Positions 26,075 to 35,374 are shown, numbered from the stretch's first letter. The stretch is 64,000 bases of DNA from Gammaproteobacteria bacterium (GCA_006218035.1 VBWC01000015.1:38022-102021); one strand, 5' to 3'. Numbers and translations: made by a program. Notes: generated by a model not told the origin, from the letters alone.

Positions 26075-27526
26075 TCATTGCTCCGCATTACCGGTTGCCG
26101 GCGGGTCGAGCGGCGGCGGGGAGTCGGTGTTGACGACCTGCACGATTACGCCGCCGTCCTGAATTGTCAGCGTGCGCGTCATGCCTGCCAGCAGCGCAAG
26201 TTGTTGACCCAGAGCGCGGTTGTCCGGGTCGAGATGATCGAACACCAGATGGGTCATGCGGGAAATCATTTCCAGTAGTTGCTGTTCGTTGGCGGCGGGC
26301 GGCGGCAATGGATAGACCTCACGTTTGGTGACGATCATCGTGCGTCCGGGCCACTGGCTGGCCGCTCTAAAGGGTTTTTCCGGATCGGTGGCTTCCTCGG
26401 CCAGCATCCGTATCAGCTGGTCAGTGGGGCTAAGCTGCGCGTTTTCTACAGCGAGTGCGCGGGTCTTGTCGGTCAGCATGAAACTCGTTGCGAGCAGTAG
26501 TCCGACGGCAAAGGCGATGCCTTTGGAGAGTGCGGGCGGCATGGTGGAGCGCCGATTCCAGCGGATCAGATATGCCGTGCCGCGATACAGGACCAGCGTC
26601 ACGACCAGCGTTGCCCAGGCCATATCGGCCACCGCAAGCCCGGTGATGATGCCGATCAGCAGCACGGTGCCGATGAAATCAGTGGCGAGGAAGCGTCGGT
26701 CCGCCCAGATGATCGATAACGCGAGCAGCGCCAGTCCGACGCCGCCAACCCAGTTACTCTCGGTGGCTTGCAGCGGGTAAAAATTATAGATCTGCGACAG
26801 CGACGTAAATGGATCCTGGAGCCACTCGACGAAATGCCAGCCGCCGCGAATCCCCAGCACCAGGGTCGTTACCACCAGCAGGCCGATAAACATCTGCCGC
26901 TGCTGCGTCGCGTCGGCCGGATTTCTGTACCAGTACCAGGCCAGCGCCAGTGTCAGGGCCAGTCCCGCCGGATGCAGCGTCATGGTAGCGCCCGCCCAGA
27001 ACAGCTGAATGAAGAACCATCCTCCCATCGGGAGATTTACTTCCCGGTGACGTTTTTCGATCCAGCCTCCCAGTGCGAAAGCGAACAGCAGGAAAACGCC
27101 GGCGTGCAGCGCGTCAATCTGATCGATCAGTAATGGCGAAACCAGCAACAGTCCGGTAGCGACAGTGGCGGTCTCCGCATCGGCGGTACGTTTGCACCAC
27201 ATATAAAACAATGTGCCGGCGCCAAACGCGATGAGCAGCGTAAATACCTTGGCAGCGAAGACGCTACCGGGCCAATAAAGTCCCGCCGGAATAAACAGCA
27301 GCGCCCGGATATCGGGAATGCCCAGCGGTATAAGCGGGTTGAGAACCCGGTCGGCGATCGACCAACTCAGCACCAGACTGCGCGCGGCGCCCTCGTCCAG
27401 GCCGAAACTATCGGTGCGGATGACATCGAGCCCGAGCAGCGCGGCGCCCCATGCCAACAGTACCAGCCAGCCCCAATACCGGCTCAGCAATTGTGACGAT
27501 TGTGACAACGCGTCAGTGATATTCAT
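26075..27526 (-). CDS. Large polytopic membrane protein, possibly GT-C glycosyltransferase-like
   Basis: The 483-residue protein has about ten membrane helices and a periplasmic C-terminal tail of about 130 residues. An early loop with SFGLDEGAARSLVLSW is placed like the acidic loop of GT-C/PMT-type glycosyltransferases, but the usual DD/DE motif is not clear. It stands alone, convergent with mutM. I cannot assign a substrate. A role in adding sugars or lipids from polyprenyl carriers is possible but unproven. Confidence 0.55.
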   Translation of the reverse strand: MNITDALSQSSQLLSRYWGWLVLLAWGAALLGLDVIRTDSFGLDEGAARSLVLSWSIADRVLNPLIPLGIPDIRALLFIPAGLYWPGSVFAAKVFTLLIAFGAGTLFYMWCKRTADAETATVATGLLLVSPLLIDQIDALHAGVFLLFAFALGGWIEKRHREVNLPMGGWFFIQLFWAGATMTLHPAGLALTLALAWYWYRNPADATQQRQMFIGLLVVTTLVLGIRGGWHFVEWLQDPFTSLSQIYNFYPLQATESNWVGGVGLALLALSIIWADRRFLATDFIGTVLLIGIITGLAVADMAWATLVVTLVLYRGTAYLIRWNRRSTMPPALSKGIAFAVGLLLATSFMLTDKTRALAVENAQLSPTDQLIRMLAEEATDPEKPFRAASQWPGRTMIVTKREVYPLPPPAANEQQLLEMISRMTHLVFDHLDPDNRALGQQLALLAGMTRTLTIQDGGVIVQVVNTDSPPPLDPPATGNAEQ

Positions 27527-28176
27527 CGTGTCAGTGACCTATCAAAGCTAGTTCCGGCGACGCGGTAGAGGCCCGCAGGTATTTCCGGCACGTATGATTC
27601 GGATTCGCAGCTGGCCTCTCGCGGAGGCTCGCGGCGGTCGCGAAGTAACAGCGGCCGCAGATTATAACGAAGCGTTGGCCGGGCGTCATGCAGCGCTGTG
27701 TTGGCGTTCCGGCGCGCGGTGTTCAATGCGCTGAACGCCTGCCGCCATCGCCGTGCCGGATTTCAACGATTCTTGTCTGCCAGGCGCCTCGCGGTTATCG
27801 CGGTCGCCGGTTGACGGAACCGGAACGCCGGTTTATTGCGCGCGGTGTTCGGGATGGCTGCTCCCGTGCAGCGATTGAAAAATCGATTAAAATCAGAAAA
27901 TACCCTGGCTTGATAGCCGGCAATCCGTGGTTATCGGCGATCGCGTTCCGCGGGACGGTTTCCACGGCGGTTATCGTCGTTGAGGTGACGCCGGTTCGAG
28001 GCGCTGTTCGGATACTTGCGTTGAACGCCACCGATGTGTTAAATATTATTCTCACGGGGTCTTCATGGTTATGAATGGTCAAAGACTTCAGGGGTAGGCT
28101 TACCGACTTCTGGGTCCTGACATCGGTGTAACCGGTCACGACGGGCAACAGATAGCCCGATAACTGGAGGTATGCG
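27527..28176. other. Non-coding gap between the membrane protein and the oxidase cluster
   Basis: About 650 bp hold no convincing gene. Open frames on both strands here lack family features. The segment contains a plausible sigma-70 promoter at 28021-28049 facing the oxidase block and may carry its upstream control region. Confidence 0.5.
28021..28049 (+). promoter_or_regulatory. Candidate sigma-70 promoter upstream of the oxidase block
   Basis: ttgaac at 28021-28026 and tattat at 28044-28049 are separated by 17 bp, a near-consensus -35/-10 pair. It lies 128 bp before the small ORF at 28177 and 394 bp before the diheme cytochrome gene. Confidence 0.4.
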
Positions 28177-28269
28177 GTGTTAGATACGGGAGAAGTGGTT
28201 ATACTGTACGTGTTGTGGTTTACGCTGATTTTTACCATGGCGGCGATCTTTTTAAAGATGAATTCCTAA
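28177..28269 (+). CDS. Tiny single-helix membrane protein, 30 aa
   Basis: A GTG-started frame of 30 codons follows an excellent ribosome-binding site (tggagg, 7 bp upstream). The product is an acidic N-terminus (MLDTGE), one hydrophobic helix (about residues 7-26, VVILYVLWFTLIFTMAAIF) and a short KMNS tail. Size and shape match CcoQ-like or other small oxidase subunits. It lies just upstream of the diheme cytochrome c. There is no homology assignment; support comes from the ribosome site, the clean helix and similar ORFs in the same cluster. Confidence 0.55.
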   Translation: MLDTGEVVILYVLWFTLIFTMAAIFLKMNS

Positions 28270-28442
28270 TAGTTTAAGATCCTGCGGCAAGATTGGCGGC
28301 GCACAGGGCACGGGTTAAGCGTGGTCGTGGCAGAGAAGGTGCTTCGAACCAGGGGAAGCAGCTGTGCTGCGGGCGGGGTTTTGGTTTAACGGAAAAGGCG
28401 AGTTACGCGGCCTTTCTGTGAATTCGAAAAAGGGGGGGGGCG

Positions 28443-29222
28443 ATGCGACACGTTTTAGCAGTTATTTCACTATTTTCCGCGGTGGCCATGGTGACCACGT
28501 CGGCTCACGCTTCGGGGATGTTTCCGAAGGGCAACGGCAACAAGGCCAACGGCGAGAAGATCTTTCAGCAGGGTAAAGGGGACGTCCCCGCCTGTATCAC
28601 CTGTCACGGTGAAGACGGGTCCGGTAACGATGATCTGGGGACCCCGGCTATTGCAGGTCAGGGTTTTTCATTCCTCCGGAAGCAGCTCGAAGATTTTGCG
28701 ACCGATCGTCGGCAGGACACGACGATGTTTGTGATGAACGCCAATGCCAAGGGATTGACGCCCGAGGATCGCGACGATGTCGCGACGTATCTGACGAACC
28801 GGGCAGGTGGCTTCAAGGGATCTGATCTGGACGCGCTGAAAAAAGGCGGAAACGTCGAGGTCGGCATGGTCTACAAGGGCAAGGCGCTTGTAGAGTACGG
28901 CAGTCCCGTCCGGAATGACGGTTTCCCGAAAGAGTTGGGCAGCAAGGGAGCAGGTGTGCCAGCTTGTAAATCCTGTCACGACTTTGCGGGAAGAGGGGCT
29001 CCGCCGGTCTATCCCCAGATCGGGCAGCAGCGCTATGTATACCTGGTCAATCAGCTGAAGAAATGGCGTGATGGCAGCCGGGCAAATGACCCCAAGGGGC
29101 AGATGCAGGCGGTGGCTCGCAAGTTGTCGGATGATGATATCCATAATGCCGCCGCGTATCTGACGAATGCCAGCCCGTATACCGTCGGCAATACCCGCAC
29201 ACCGTATGATCATGCGCACTAA
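28443..29222 (+). CDS. Secreted diheme cytochrome c (c4-like)
   Basis: The 259-residue protein has a signal peptide (about 1-24, cleavage after SAHA), then two cytochrome c domains with heme motifs CITCH (about 57) and CKSCH (about 179). Axial methionine candidates lie downstream of each. The two-domain layout resembles cytochrome c4, a periplasmic electron donor to cbb3 oxidases. The start is preceded by a run of nine G (28432-28440). A strong terminator at 29279-29313 closes this unit. Confidence 0.92.
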   Translation: MRHVLAVISLFSAVAMVTTSAHASGMFPKGNGNKANGEKIFQQGKGDVPACITCHGEDGSGNDDLGTPAIAGQGFSFLRKQLEDFATDRRQDTTMFVMNANAKGLTPEDRDDVATYLTNRAGGFKGSDLDALKKGGNVEVGMVYKGKALVEYGSPVRNDGFPKELGSKGAGVPACKSCHDFAGRGAPPVYPQIGQQRYVYLVNQLKKWRDGSRANDPKGQMQAVARKLSDDDIHNAAAYLTNASPYTVGNTRTPYDHAH

Positions 29223-29278
29223 AACGGTGACTTGATCTTTTTTTTGCTACGTTGCAGGGTTTTTTATTAGTCTGCATG

Positions 29279-29313
29279 ACGCATAAGGGCGGGAATTTCC
29301 CGCCCTTATGCGT
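29279..29313. terminator. Strong bidirectional-type hairpin after the diheme cytochrome gene
   Basis: Seventeen bases (acgcataagggcgggaa) pair perfectly with their inverse around a single central T, followed by ttctg. It separates the diheme cytochrome c from the next gene 374 bp further on. That gap otherwise shows no supported gene. Confidence 0.75.
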
Positions 29314-29687
29314 TTCTGGTGCCCTCAAATACGATTTGCTCTCACGGCAATTCATTAAGCCCTGACAGGCGAGAGTGGCAAATTCGTCACCTCATGTCTT
29401 GGCGTGTGATTTTTTCGAAACAGGGCGGACCTGCTTCGCTGACGTGGACCGGTGCTTAGGACGGGATTGCCCGGTCTTATGGTAGTATGAACCGGTCGTG
29501 TTGGGGCTGGTGCCTAAGAGAGCCAGAGACGGCAGGAAATGTTCGCCTTGCCGTTAAAATGTGTTGGAACTCGTACGTATGTATTAGTATCCACAGCGAT
29601 TCGCACTATTGCGCGTTAGGCTGTATCCTCGCACCCCGCCGTATTCGCCGCAATTAATCAACGTTTGTGTTGAATGGATGAAAAGCT

Positions 29688-30278
29688 ATGGGCAAGCAGC
29701 CGCTTAAAAAAGGTGAAAAGGTTTTGTTCATGATGTTCGGCCTTTTTTTGCTGGTCGTCATGATAGGTTATGCGGCGCTTGAAACGATTAGAATCAGGTC
29801 TGACAAGCCGATCTTTGTCCAGCTTACCCATTTCGATTTCTCGCCGGAAGGGAAAAAAGGTTCAGAGTTGTATCGCACGGCGCAGTGCAACACCTGCCAC
29901 CGCGCGGTGCGCTCCGGGACCAGCATGGGCTTGTCTCTCGATGGCATCGGCTCGAAGCGCACGCTCGGATGGATCCAGAGCTTCCTGATCCATCCTGAGG
30001 ACGTTTACGGTGCGCCGACAATTGATCATGGCACGCGGCCCAAGGAAGCGGCCTACGTCGCCGATCTGCCGAAGGAGAATCTGCGCCTGATTTCGATATT
30101 TTTGTCGGAGCTCAGGGCTGATCCGGGCTCGTCAGTGGCCAAGGCGCCGCCGCCTGGCCGATCGCCGTTTATTGATACGATGATTGGCAATTTTGCACCG
30201 GACAACTGGAAAGAGAAATATCAGGATATCCGGGAAAAGACGCCATCGGATTCAGCCCAGCAGGATGCACACGAATGA
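29688..30278 (+). CDS. Membrane-anchored monoheme cytochrome c
   Basis: The 196-residue protein has an N-terminal uncleaved helix (about 11-31), then a periplasmic cytochrome c domain with CNTCH near residue 67 and a hydrophilic C-terminal tail. The heme motif is followed by TSMGLSLDGIGSKRT. It could take the place of CcoP or NorC as the electron-entry subunit of the oxidase. It overlaps the following HxH membrane protein by 4 bp, so the two are probably translated together and may form a complex. Confidence 0.85.
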   Translation: MGKQPLKKGEKVLFMMFGLFLLVVMIGYAALETIRIRSDKPIFVQLTHFDFSPEGKKGSELYRTAQCNTCHRAVRSGTSMGLSLDGIGSKRTLGWIQSFLIHPEDVYGAPTIDHGTRPKEAAYVADLPKENLRLISIFLSELRADPGSSVAKAPPPGRSPFIDTMIGNFAPDNWKEKYQDIREKTPSDSAQQDAHE

Positions 30279-30802
30279 ACGAGCCATGGGTGCACGCAGA
30301 GGAAACGGCATACCGTCAGTACACGTTGTATTTTGTATACGCGTGTATTATCTATAGCCTGATCGGTTTTTCGTGGGGCGCTTTGATGGGCGGCATAGCG
30401 GAGTTCCGCTATTTTGTCGATCATCGCCTGCATGGCGACCTTATTGTCCGCGCCCACACTCACATCAATTTATTGGGCTGGGTGGAGATGGCGATTTTTG
30501 CGGCGGTTTATTACATCGTACCGCGTCTGGTTCATCGACCGATTTATAGCTTAAAGATGGTGCGCTGGCATTTCTGGATCCATAACTTCGGATTGATTGG
30601 CATGGTCGTGTTTTTTTCGCTGGCCGGATTGCTGGGGGGCATGGAAAGCCAGCACGCGGCCCCGGAGCAGGTTGAGGTGATCATCCGTCCGCTGCTCGCC
30701 AGTGTCGGCATATTCGGCAGCTTCGTGCTGCTCGCCAACGGTATCTGGGCATTTAATTTGTTTCGTACCTGTTCTGGCTGGAAGCGTGCCTATGAGGCCT
30801 AG
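30275..30802 (+). CDS. Four-helix heme-copper-oxidase-like protein (HxH type) no. 1
   Basis: The 175-residue protein has about four membrane helices. Its second helix reads RAHTHINLLGWVEMAIFAAVYYIVPRL with H61 and H63, like the AHAHLALLG helix of CcoN whose histidines bind both hemes; the next segment YSLKMVRWHFWIHNFGLIG resembles the following CcoN helix and adds H99 and H103. The CuB-ligand helices are missing, so it cannot be a full oxidase. It might bind one or two b hemes and act as a quinol- or cytochrome-linked electron carrier. It is translationally coupled to the upstream cytochrome c. Confidence 0.7.
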   Translation: MNEPWVHAEETAYRQYTLYFVYACIIYSLIGFSWGALMGGIAEFRYFVDHRLHGDLIVRAHTHINLLGWVEMAIFAAVYYIVPRLVHRPIYSLKMVRWHFWIHNFGLIGMVVFFSLAGLLGGMESQHAAPEQVEVIIRPLLASVGIFGSFVLLANGIWAFNLFRTCSGWKRAYEA

Positions 30803-31307
30803 CGGATTTTTTTCCGGTTTCCTCGCCATATCGTTGTTGCTGCAGCTGGGCGGCTGTACGGAATCTCTCGAGGGCACCTTGCGTGTCGGTGCCAAGGCCC
30901 CGAGTCTGCGTACCAAGACCCTGGCCGATGTCGGTGGCGATTTCAGCCGACTGACCACGTATCGATATCCGGATGAGCGCATGTACCAGTACTCGCTCGA
31001 CGAGGCGCTGCTCACCGGCAAGCCGATTTTGGTGGAATTTGCGACGCCGGGCCACTGCACCGTCTGTGACGCCCAGTTGCAGATGCTCAAGGGGATGCTG
31101 ACGAAATACGAATCGGAAGTGTTGTTCATTCACCTGGATCAATACCAGAATCCGGGCGCGTTTATCGCCTACAAGGTGAAAGGCGATCCGTGGACATTCC
31201 TGATCGACCGGGACGGCGTTGTGCGATTCAAGCGGCCGGGCCGTCTACTGTACAACGAGCTGGAAGCGGCGATGTCACATTTCCTGCAAGACAAAGACGC
31301 AGGATAA
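30792..31307 (+). CDS. Thioredoxin-fold lipoprotein
   Basis: The 171-residue protein has a lipoprotein signal (LLQLGGC, Cys near 20) and a thioredoxin-like domain with the motif ATPGHCTVCDAQ (CxxC near 95-98), GDPWTFLIDRDG and a cis-proline-type region. It overlaps the preceding gene by 11 bp. TlpA/Sco-like thiol proteins often reduce apocytochrome c cysteines or help load CuA/CuB. The CTVC active site allows either; it lacks the Sco histidine that I could identify. Confidence 0.8.
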   Translation: MRPSGFFSGFLAISLLLQLGGCTESLEGTLRVGAKAPSLRTKTLADVGGDFSRLTTYRYPDERMYQYSLDEALLTGKPILVEFATPGHCTVCDAQLQMLKGMLTKYESEVLFIHLDQYQNPGAFIAYKVKGDPWTFLIDRDGVVRFKRPGRLLYNELEAAMSHFLQDKDAG

Positions 31308-31308
31308 G

Positions 31309-31767
31309 ATGTTGCAGCAGGAGGCACGATATCCACTGGCTCAGGATAAAAAGGGCATGGCCTGGGACCTGCTGCTGTATGTGCCGACCGTCGTTTTTCT
31401 TCTCTCCATAGCCATGAAACTGTGGTACACCGCGGACAAGAACTGGTCGTATCTGCTGATGTTTCTCGGCAGTTTCTTTTTTTTCGTCGGCGCCAACAGG
31501 ATTTTGAAGACGCGCCTGATGATACTGCCGTCGGCGCCGGTCGCGCTTGCCGTGGACAAGCAGCGTGTACGAGTAGAACTGCGCAGCGGCGATATCGTCG
31601 ATCTGGTCAAGGATCTGCGTTTTTTTGCTGATTTTTCCGGTAAAAGCATGGCCCTCACCGGGATGGATTTGTCCGGACAAAAGCACCAGTATGTGTTTCA
31701 TCGCGGACAATTCAGCGTTGGCGGATCGTTCGATGACGCCAAGTCCCGCTTGCAGATATACCGCTAG
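31309..31767 (+). CDS. Membrane protein with two helices and a soluble beta domain
   Basis: The 152-residue protein has two membrane helices (about 19-37 and 46-64) joined by a short loop, then a cytoplasmic domain rich in beta strands (LAVDKQRVRVELRSGDIVDL). The arrangement resembles bacterial PH-domain membrane proteins, but I do not recognise a family. It starts 2 bp after the thioredoxin-fold gene and ends the rightward gene run, convergent with the gene at 31822. Confidence 0.7.
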   Translation: MLQQEARYPLAQDKKGMAWDLLLYVPTVVFLLSIAMKLWYTADKNWSYLLMFLGSFFFFVGANRILKTRLMILPSAPVALAVDKQRVRVELRSGDIVDLVKDLRFFADFSGKSMALTGMDLSGQKHQYVFHRGQFSVGGSFDDAKSRLQIYR

Positions 31768-31821
31768 TCGTGCGAACGGCCGCACCGTTACCAATCCATG
31801 CGCCCGTGACACGGGGGCCGT

Positions 31822-32049
31822 TTATTGATTGTCAGATGTGCCTGTTGCTCCGTATCGGGCAAGCCGACGGCGCTTGACGACATCGCGGGCCAGCAGCCCG
31901 ATGACGACCGCCCAGATGGTTGTTAGCGCCGCCATGATGATGCGCTCGGCCTGATCGCTGACCAGCCCGCCAATAAACATATGCACGGTATACGCGAACG
32001 TCACCAACGAACTCAGGGCGATAACACCGTAAATAATAATTTCTTTCAT
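31822..32049 (-). CDS. Small two-helix membrane protein
   Basis: The 75-residue protein has two hydrophobic segments (about 5-25 and 38-56) and a basic tail with KRRRLARY. It is transcribed against its neighbours inside the oxidase block. No family is recognised. Its hydrophobic profile and the usable start make it a likely real gene, but this is not certain. Confidence 0.55.
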   Translation of the reverse strand: MKEIIIYGVIALSSLVTFAYTVHMFIGGLVSDQAERIIMAALTTIWAVVIGLLARDVVKRRRLARYGATGTSDNQ

Positions 32050-32396
32050 ATTCCCAGTAATCCCACGAACAAAACCGACGCACAGAACGAGCCGACTGGC
32101 AGACGAAAATGTCTGCTGCGCCGCGCACGAAAGCTCGGAAACAAGTATAGCACTGCATTATTCGCCTTTATTTTCAGAGAATTATTATTAAGTAAATGCA
32201 AGTGATCGGGCGCGATTGCTCAGGCCGTTACAATCGCGCTCACCGCACGCGTTAATTGCCGTTGAATTTGATATTGCGTCCGGGAGAAATTAGTGCTATT
32301 AATTACTGCCAATACCGTTTTGTTTTGGGGGAAATGTGCAGGGTTCCTTTGGCACGATCAGGGGGATCTTCGAAGGCTGCAACATTTGGGGGGAAA
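32050..32396. other. Divergent control region in front of the core oxidase genes
   Basis: The roughly 350 bp between the leftward gene at 31822-32049 and the rightward gene at 32397 are AT-richer than the surroundings around 32150-32200. I see no supported gene in it. A short tggcacgatcaggggg segment near 32350 was considered as a sigma-54 site and not accepted. Confidence 0.45.
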
Positions 32397-32687
32397 ATGG
32401 AAAACAAGCTCACTCTTAATCGGTTGTTCTTTGTATTGTTGATTCCAGCGTTCACGACGGGCATGGGCAACGGCAGCGTGTTTGGTGCCGCGGTTATGTG
32501 CGCGGTCGGGCGCGGCAATTACGAAAACTGGGGGGGCTGGGGCATGCAGGCTTACGACCCCACGACTTTTTCGGGGTTTGTTGACTGGGTCATGATACTG
32601 TTCGGGCTTGCCTTCGCGATAATCACCTTTCTGGCGATGCGCCGGCACGGGGAAATCGAGATACAGCGCGACAATACGGGTTGGTAA
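32397..32687 (+). CDS. Small membrane protein preceding the oxidase core
   Basis: The 96-residue protein has an N-terminal helix (about 8-34), a middle loop rich in glycine and tryptophan (RGNYENWGGWGMQ), and a second helix (about 58-78) followed by a charged tail. The start at 32397 follows a tract of six G. It is the first gene of the run that contains subunit I. No family is recognised; an accessory or assembly role is inferred from position only. Confidence 0.7.
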   Translation: MENKLTLNRLFFVLLIPAFTTGMGNGSVFGAAVMCAVGRGNYENWGGWGMQAYDPTTFSGFVDWVMILFGLAFAIITFLAMRRHGEIEIQRDNTGW

Positions 32688-32735
32688 CATCTTTTTTGAT
32701 CGAGACGGTTCAGGAAAAAATAGGGGGGGCTTGAG

Positions 32736-32825
32736 ATGGCTGCATTTGCAGGAACCTGTGGAATAGTGTTGGCGTTTTCGAGCATGTGGCTCACTTGGTA
32801 CTTGTTGAACAAGATGTCCGAGTGA
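32736..32825 (+). CDS. Tiny single-helix membrane protein, 29 aa (CcoQ-like in size)
   Basis: A 30-codon frame starts at 32736, 6 bp after a tract of seven G that can serve as ribosome-binding site. It encodes one amphipathic hydrophobic helix (MAAFAGTCGIVLAFSSMWLTWYLLNKMSE region, one Cys) and stops 86 bp before the subunit I gene. CcoQ and CcoM of cbb3 oxidases are similarly small single-helix subunits. Sequence identity to either is not evident. Confidence 0.6.
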   Translation: MAAFAGTCGIVLAFSSMWLTWYLLNKMSE

Positions 32826-32911
32826 TACAGGTACTCGACAGCCTCTTGGGGGTTTGCATCTAAAGACAGACGTTACATGTCTGGCAGGGAAAAATTTAGG
32901 AGGGTTTGGAC

Positions 32912-34321
32912 ATGCTGTTTAAATATCTCTTCGCGAAAAATGAAGATATCCCGTCCGGTTCGGCGACGATATTCTTCGGTTTTTCGTCCATCCTCTGGTT
33001 CATCGTCGGTACGGGCCTGGGCTCGTTTAACGCCGCCAAGCTGGCGTTCCCCGATTTTGTGACCGGTGTCGAAATGTTCGCCTTCGGCCATATGCGGCAG
33101 GTGCATGTGCTTGCCGTGATTCTCGGATGGATATCCATGGCCTTCGCCATGACCATGATGTACATGACGCCGGCATTGGGTAACACTAAATTATGGTCTG
33201 AGAAACTGGGTCTGTGGACCGCTTTCCTGTGGAACGTCGGCCTTAGTCTCGGTCTGACGTTGCTGTGGTCCGGCTTCACTTCCGGTCGTGAATATTCCGA
33301 CTTGATCTGGCCGATCGATCTGGTCGTTATCTTCGGCGTGTTATTGCCGCTGGGGATCAACGTCTGGATGACGATTGCACAACGGCGAACCCAGGGTATC
33401 TACATTACCAACTGGTTCTTCGGTGCCTGCATCTTCATGCTTATCACTACATTCCTGGTCGGGAATTCACCGGAGCTGTTCAACCTGACCGGGTTGACGG
33501 AAGCGTACCTCACGTTCTGGTTCGCGCATAACGTGCTTGGGTTGTGGATTACGCCAGTGGCCGCGGGGATTGCGTATTACGTATTGCCGAAGCTGACCGG
33601 AAATCCATTGTACTCGCATCGCATTGGCCATCTGCATTTCTGGTCGATCATCGCGTTCTATTCGACACCTGCTTCTCACCACCTGCTGTCCGCCCCGTTG
33701 CCGGAGTGGCTGAAATCATTCGCGTCGGTTGAAGGCGTGCTGATTTTGATTCCGGCGGTGGCGTTTGTCGCCAACATCCTGTTGACGATGAAAGGGCGTT
33801 GGAGCATGTTCGTCGAAAACGTCGAGACGAAGTTCACCATCACCGGCGTTTTGCTGGCCATACCGTTGAACATGCAGGGCGGATTCCAGCAGACCCGCGC
33901 CATCAACTGGTACATACACGGTACCGGCTGGATCGTGGCGCATGCCCACCTCGCGCTGCTTGGAATGTCGAGCTTCCTTGAAGTCGCGGCGGTGTACTTC
34001 GGTTTGCAGCAGATGATGAGAAGAAAGCTGTATTCGCTGGCCCTGGCCAACGTGCACTACTGGTTCTTCATCATCGGCTTCTGCACCTACTGGATATCGA
34101 TGACGATTGCCGGATTGATTCAGGGAGCCGGCAAGATATATGAGGTTCCGTATATCGACGTTGTCATTGCCGAGCACCCGTATATGATCGCCCGCTGGGT
34201 CGGTGGCACCATGGTCTTCACCGGCAACATGATCTGGCTGTACAACATGTACATGACTGCCAGAGAGGGTACGCTGGTGCCGAAGGGCCGCTACGCTCAC
34301 GAACTGGCCTACGAGCGGTAA
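32912..34321 (+). CDS. ccoN: cbb3-type cytochrome c oxidase subunit I (CcoN-like)
   Basis: The 469-residue, roughly 12-helix protein is a C-type heme-copper oxidase catalytic subunit. Its ligands fall at nearly the same numbers as in Pseudomonas stutzeri CcoN: H65 for low-spin heme b (MRQVHVLAV), H206 (WFAHNVLG) and H256/H257 (PASHHLL) for CuB, Y250 at the position of the cross-linked tyrosine (AFY), and H344/H346 (VAHAHLALLG) for hemes b3 and b. The ATG at 32912, 8 bp after aggagg, was chosen over an in-frame TTG two codons upstream. The glutamates that bind FeB in NorB are not present, so an oxygen reductase is favoured. Confidence 0.92.
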   Translation: MLFKYLFAKNEDIPSGSATIFFGFSSILWFIVGTGLGSFNAAKLAFPDFVTGVEMFAFGHMRQVHVLAVILGWISMAFAMTMMYMTPALGNTKLWSEKLGLWTAFLWNVGLSLGLTLLWSGFTSGREYSDLIWPIDLVVIFGVLLPLGINVWMTIAQRRTQGIYITNWFFGACIFMLITTFLVGNSPELFNLTGLTEAYLTFWFAHNVLGLWITPVAAGIAYYVLPKLTGNPLYSHRIGHLHFWSIIAFYSTPASHHLLSAPLPEWLKSFASVEGVLILIPAVAFVANILLTMKGRWSMFVENVETKFTITGVLLAIPLNMQGGFQQTRAINWYIHGTGWIVAHAHLALLGMSSFLEVAAVYFGLQQMMRRKLYSLALANVHYWFFIIGFCTYWISMTIAGLIQGAGKIYEVPYIDVVIAEHPYMIARWVGGTMVFTGNMIWLYNMYMTAREGTLVPKGRYAHELAYER

Positions 34322-34367
34322 GAAATACTCGGGAGTCAGTTGCTCGTGAATGAAGTCTAGGTTGTGC

Positions 34368-34392
34368 GTCCCCCGGTCATAGGCCGGGGGAC
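34368..34392 (+). promoter_or_regulatory. Intercistronic hairpin between subunit I and the CcoO-like gene
   Basis: gtcccccgg at 34368-34376 pairs with ccgggggac at 34384-34392 around a seven-base loop. No T-run follows, so it is more likely an mRNA stability or processing element that sets subunit ratios than a terminator. Confidence 0.5.
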
Positions 34393-34417
34393 TTCGAAAC
34401 CAGAGGAGGGAGGCTAA

Positions 34418-35374
34418 GTGGCATTTCAAAACTATAGATGGGGTACTGCGGGTATAGGCGGGATGTTTGGTCTGTCCATGACCATCACGCTTTTTTTCCC
34501 GAGTTTCGACTTTAGATCGGCAGAATCGACGTGGGTTGGGCTGGACAAGGCGATGTCGAATGGCAGGGTGATCGGCTTCAGTTACGAAGATCCTACCGTA
34601 ACGGGCCAGGGGAAACCGCTGACGGTGATCCTGAACAAGGATCCGAAAACCGGTGCCACCATCGATCCGCCGGTGCGTGCCTACGTCTACCAGCCCGGTA
34701 CGCCGTTCGCCTCACCGCTCAATCATCCGGATAACCTCGGACCGACGGTCAAGCGGCTTAGCATTGACAAGGGGAAGATTGATCAGGCAAACAAGGCACA
34801 GGGTGCCGTGTTTACGATCAATCACGCGGACGTCAACGGTGAAGAATGGGCCTATGCGGAGAACGCCAGCGTAACCCGCGGCTGGACCGTGGACGCGGCG
34901 TTGTCGACAGCGGGCGACGCAAACACCAAGTACGTGGGACGTGGTAAGTCGATATACATCCACGAGGGTTGCTGGTGGTGTCATACCCTGCTGCCCGAGC
35001 ATACCCAGGACTGGCAGGTCTTCGGTACTCCGCCGTATCTAGGTGACTTTAACGGTGAGATGCCGACGGCATTCGGCTCCGATCGTAAGGCACCAGATAT
35101 CCTGCATGTGGCATCACGAAATTCCTCACGTGAATGGATGATGATGCATTTTTTCAACCCGCGTCTGGTGCAGCCGAACTCCATCATGCCGCGCTTCGAC
35201 TATTTGTGGGGGAGGGTTGACATCAACGGCAATCCGATTGACTTCAGTACGTGGCGGAAAGAGTATACGGCGTATCGGAAGGGTGAACGCCCGTACCCGC
35301 CGGAGGTTCCGGAGTACGCGCGGAATGCAGAAATTCGTGCATTGATCGATTGGGTATTGACCAGTTTGAAATAA
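34418..35374 (+). CDS. ccoO: Enlarged CcoO-like monoheme cytochrome c subunit
   Basis: The 318-residue protein has an N-terminal membrane helix (about 12-28) and a C-terminal cytochrome c domain with GKSIYIHEGCWWCHTLLPEH (heme near 188), PPYLGDFNG, and the CcoO-like stretch REWMMMHFFNPRLVQPNSIMPRF with a methionine ligand candidate. It is about 115 residues longer than usual CcoO (about 200); the extra part lies between helix and heme. GTG start after gaggaggg. It follows the subunit I gene by 96 bp. Confidence 0.85.
   Translation: MAFQNYRWGTAGIGGMFGLSMTITLFFPSFDFRSAESTWVGLDKAMSNGRVIGFSYEDPTVTGQGKPLTVILNKDPKTGATIDPPVRAYVYQPGTPFASPLNHPDNLGPTVKRLSIDKGKIDQANKAQGAVFTINHADVNGEEWAYAENASVTRGWTVDAALSTAGDANTKYVGRGKSIYIHEGCWWCHTLLPEHTQDWQVFGTPPYLGDFNGEMPTAFGSDRKAPDILHVASRNSSREWMMMHFFNPRLVQPNSIMPRFDYLWGRVDINGNPIDFSTWRKEYTAYRKGERPYPPEVPEYARNAEIRALIDWVLTSLK

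Noticed and set aside
27795..28238. 147-codon leftward frame before the oxidase block
   Set aside because: No motif, low-complexity Thr/Ser text, and it overlaps the better-supported mini-ORF and promoter.
32349..32364. Possible sigma-54 promoter (tggcac...) before the oxidase core
   Set aside because: The TTGC half of the -12 element is missing at the required spacing.
32912..34321. Nitric oxide reductase NorB instead of an oxidase
   Set aside because: The CuB histidines and the active-site tyrosine are present at CcoN positions and the FeB-ligand glutamate pattern of NorB is absent.
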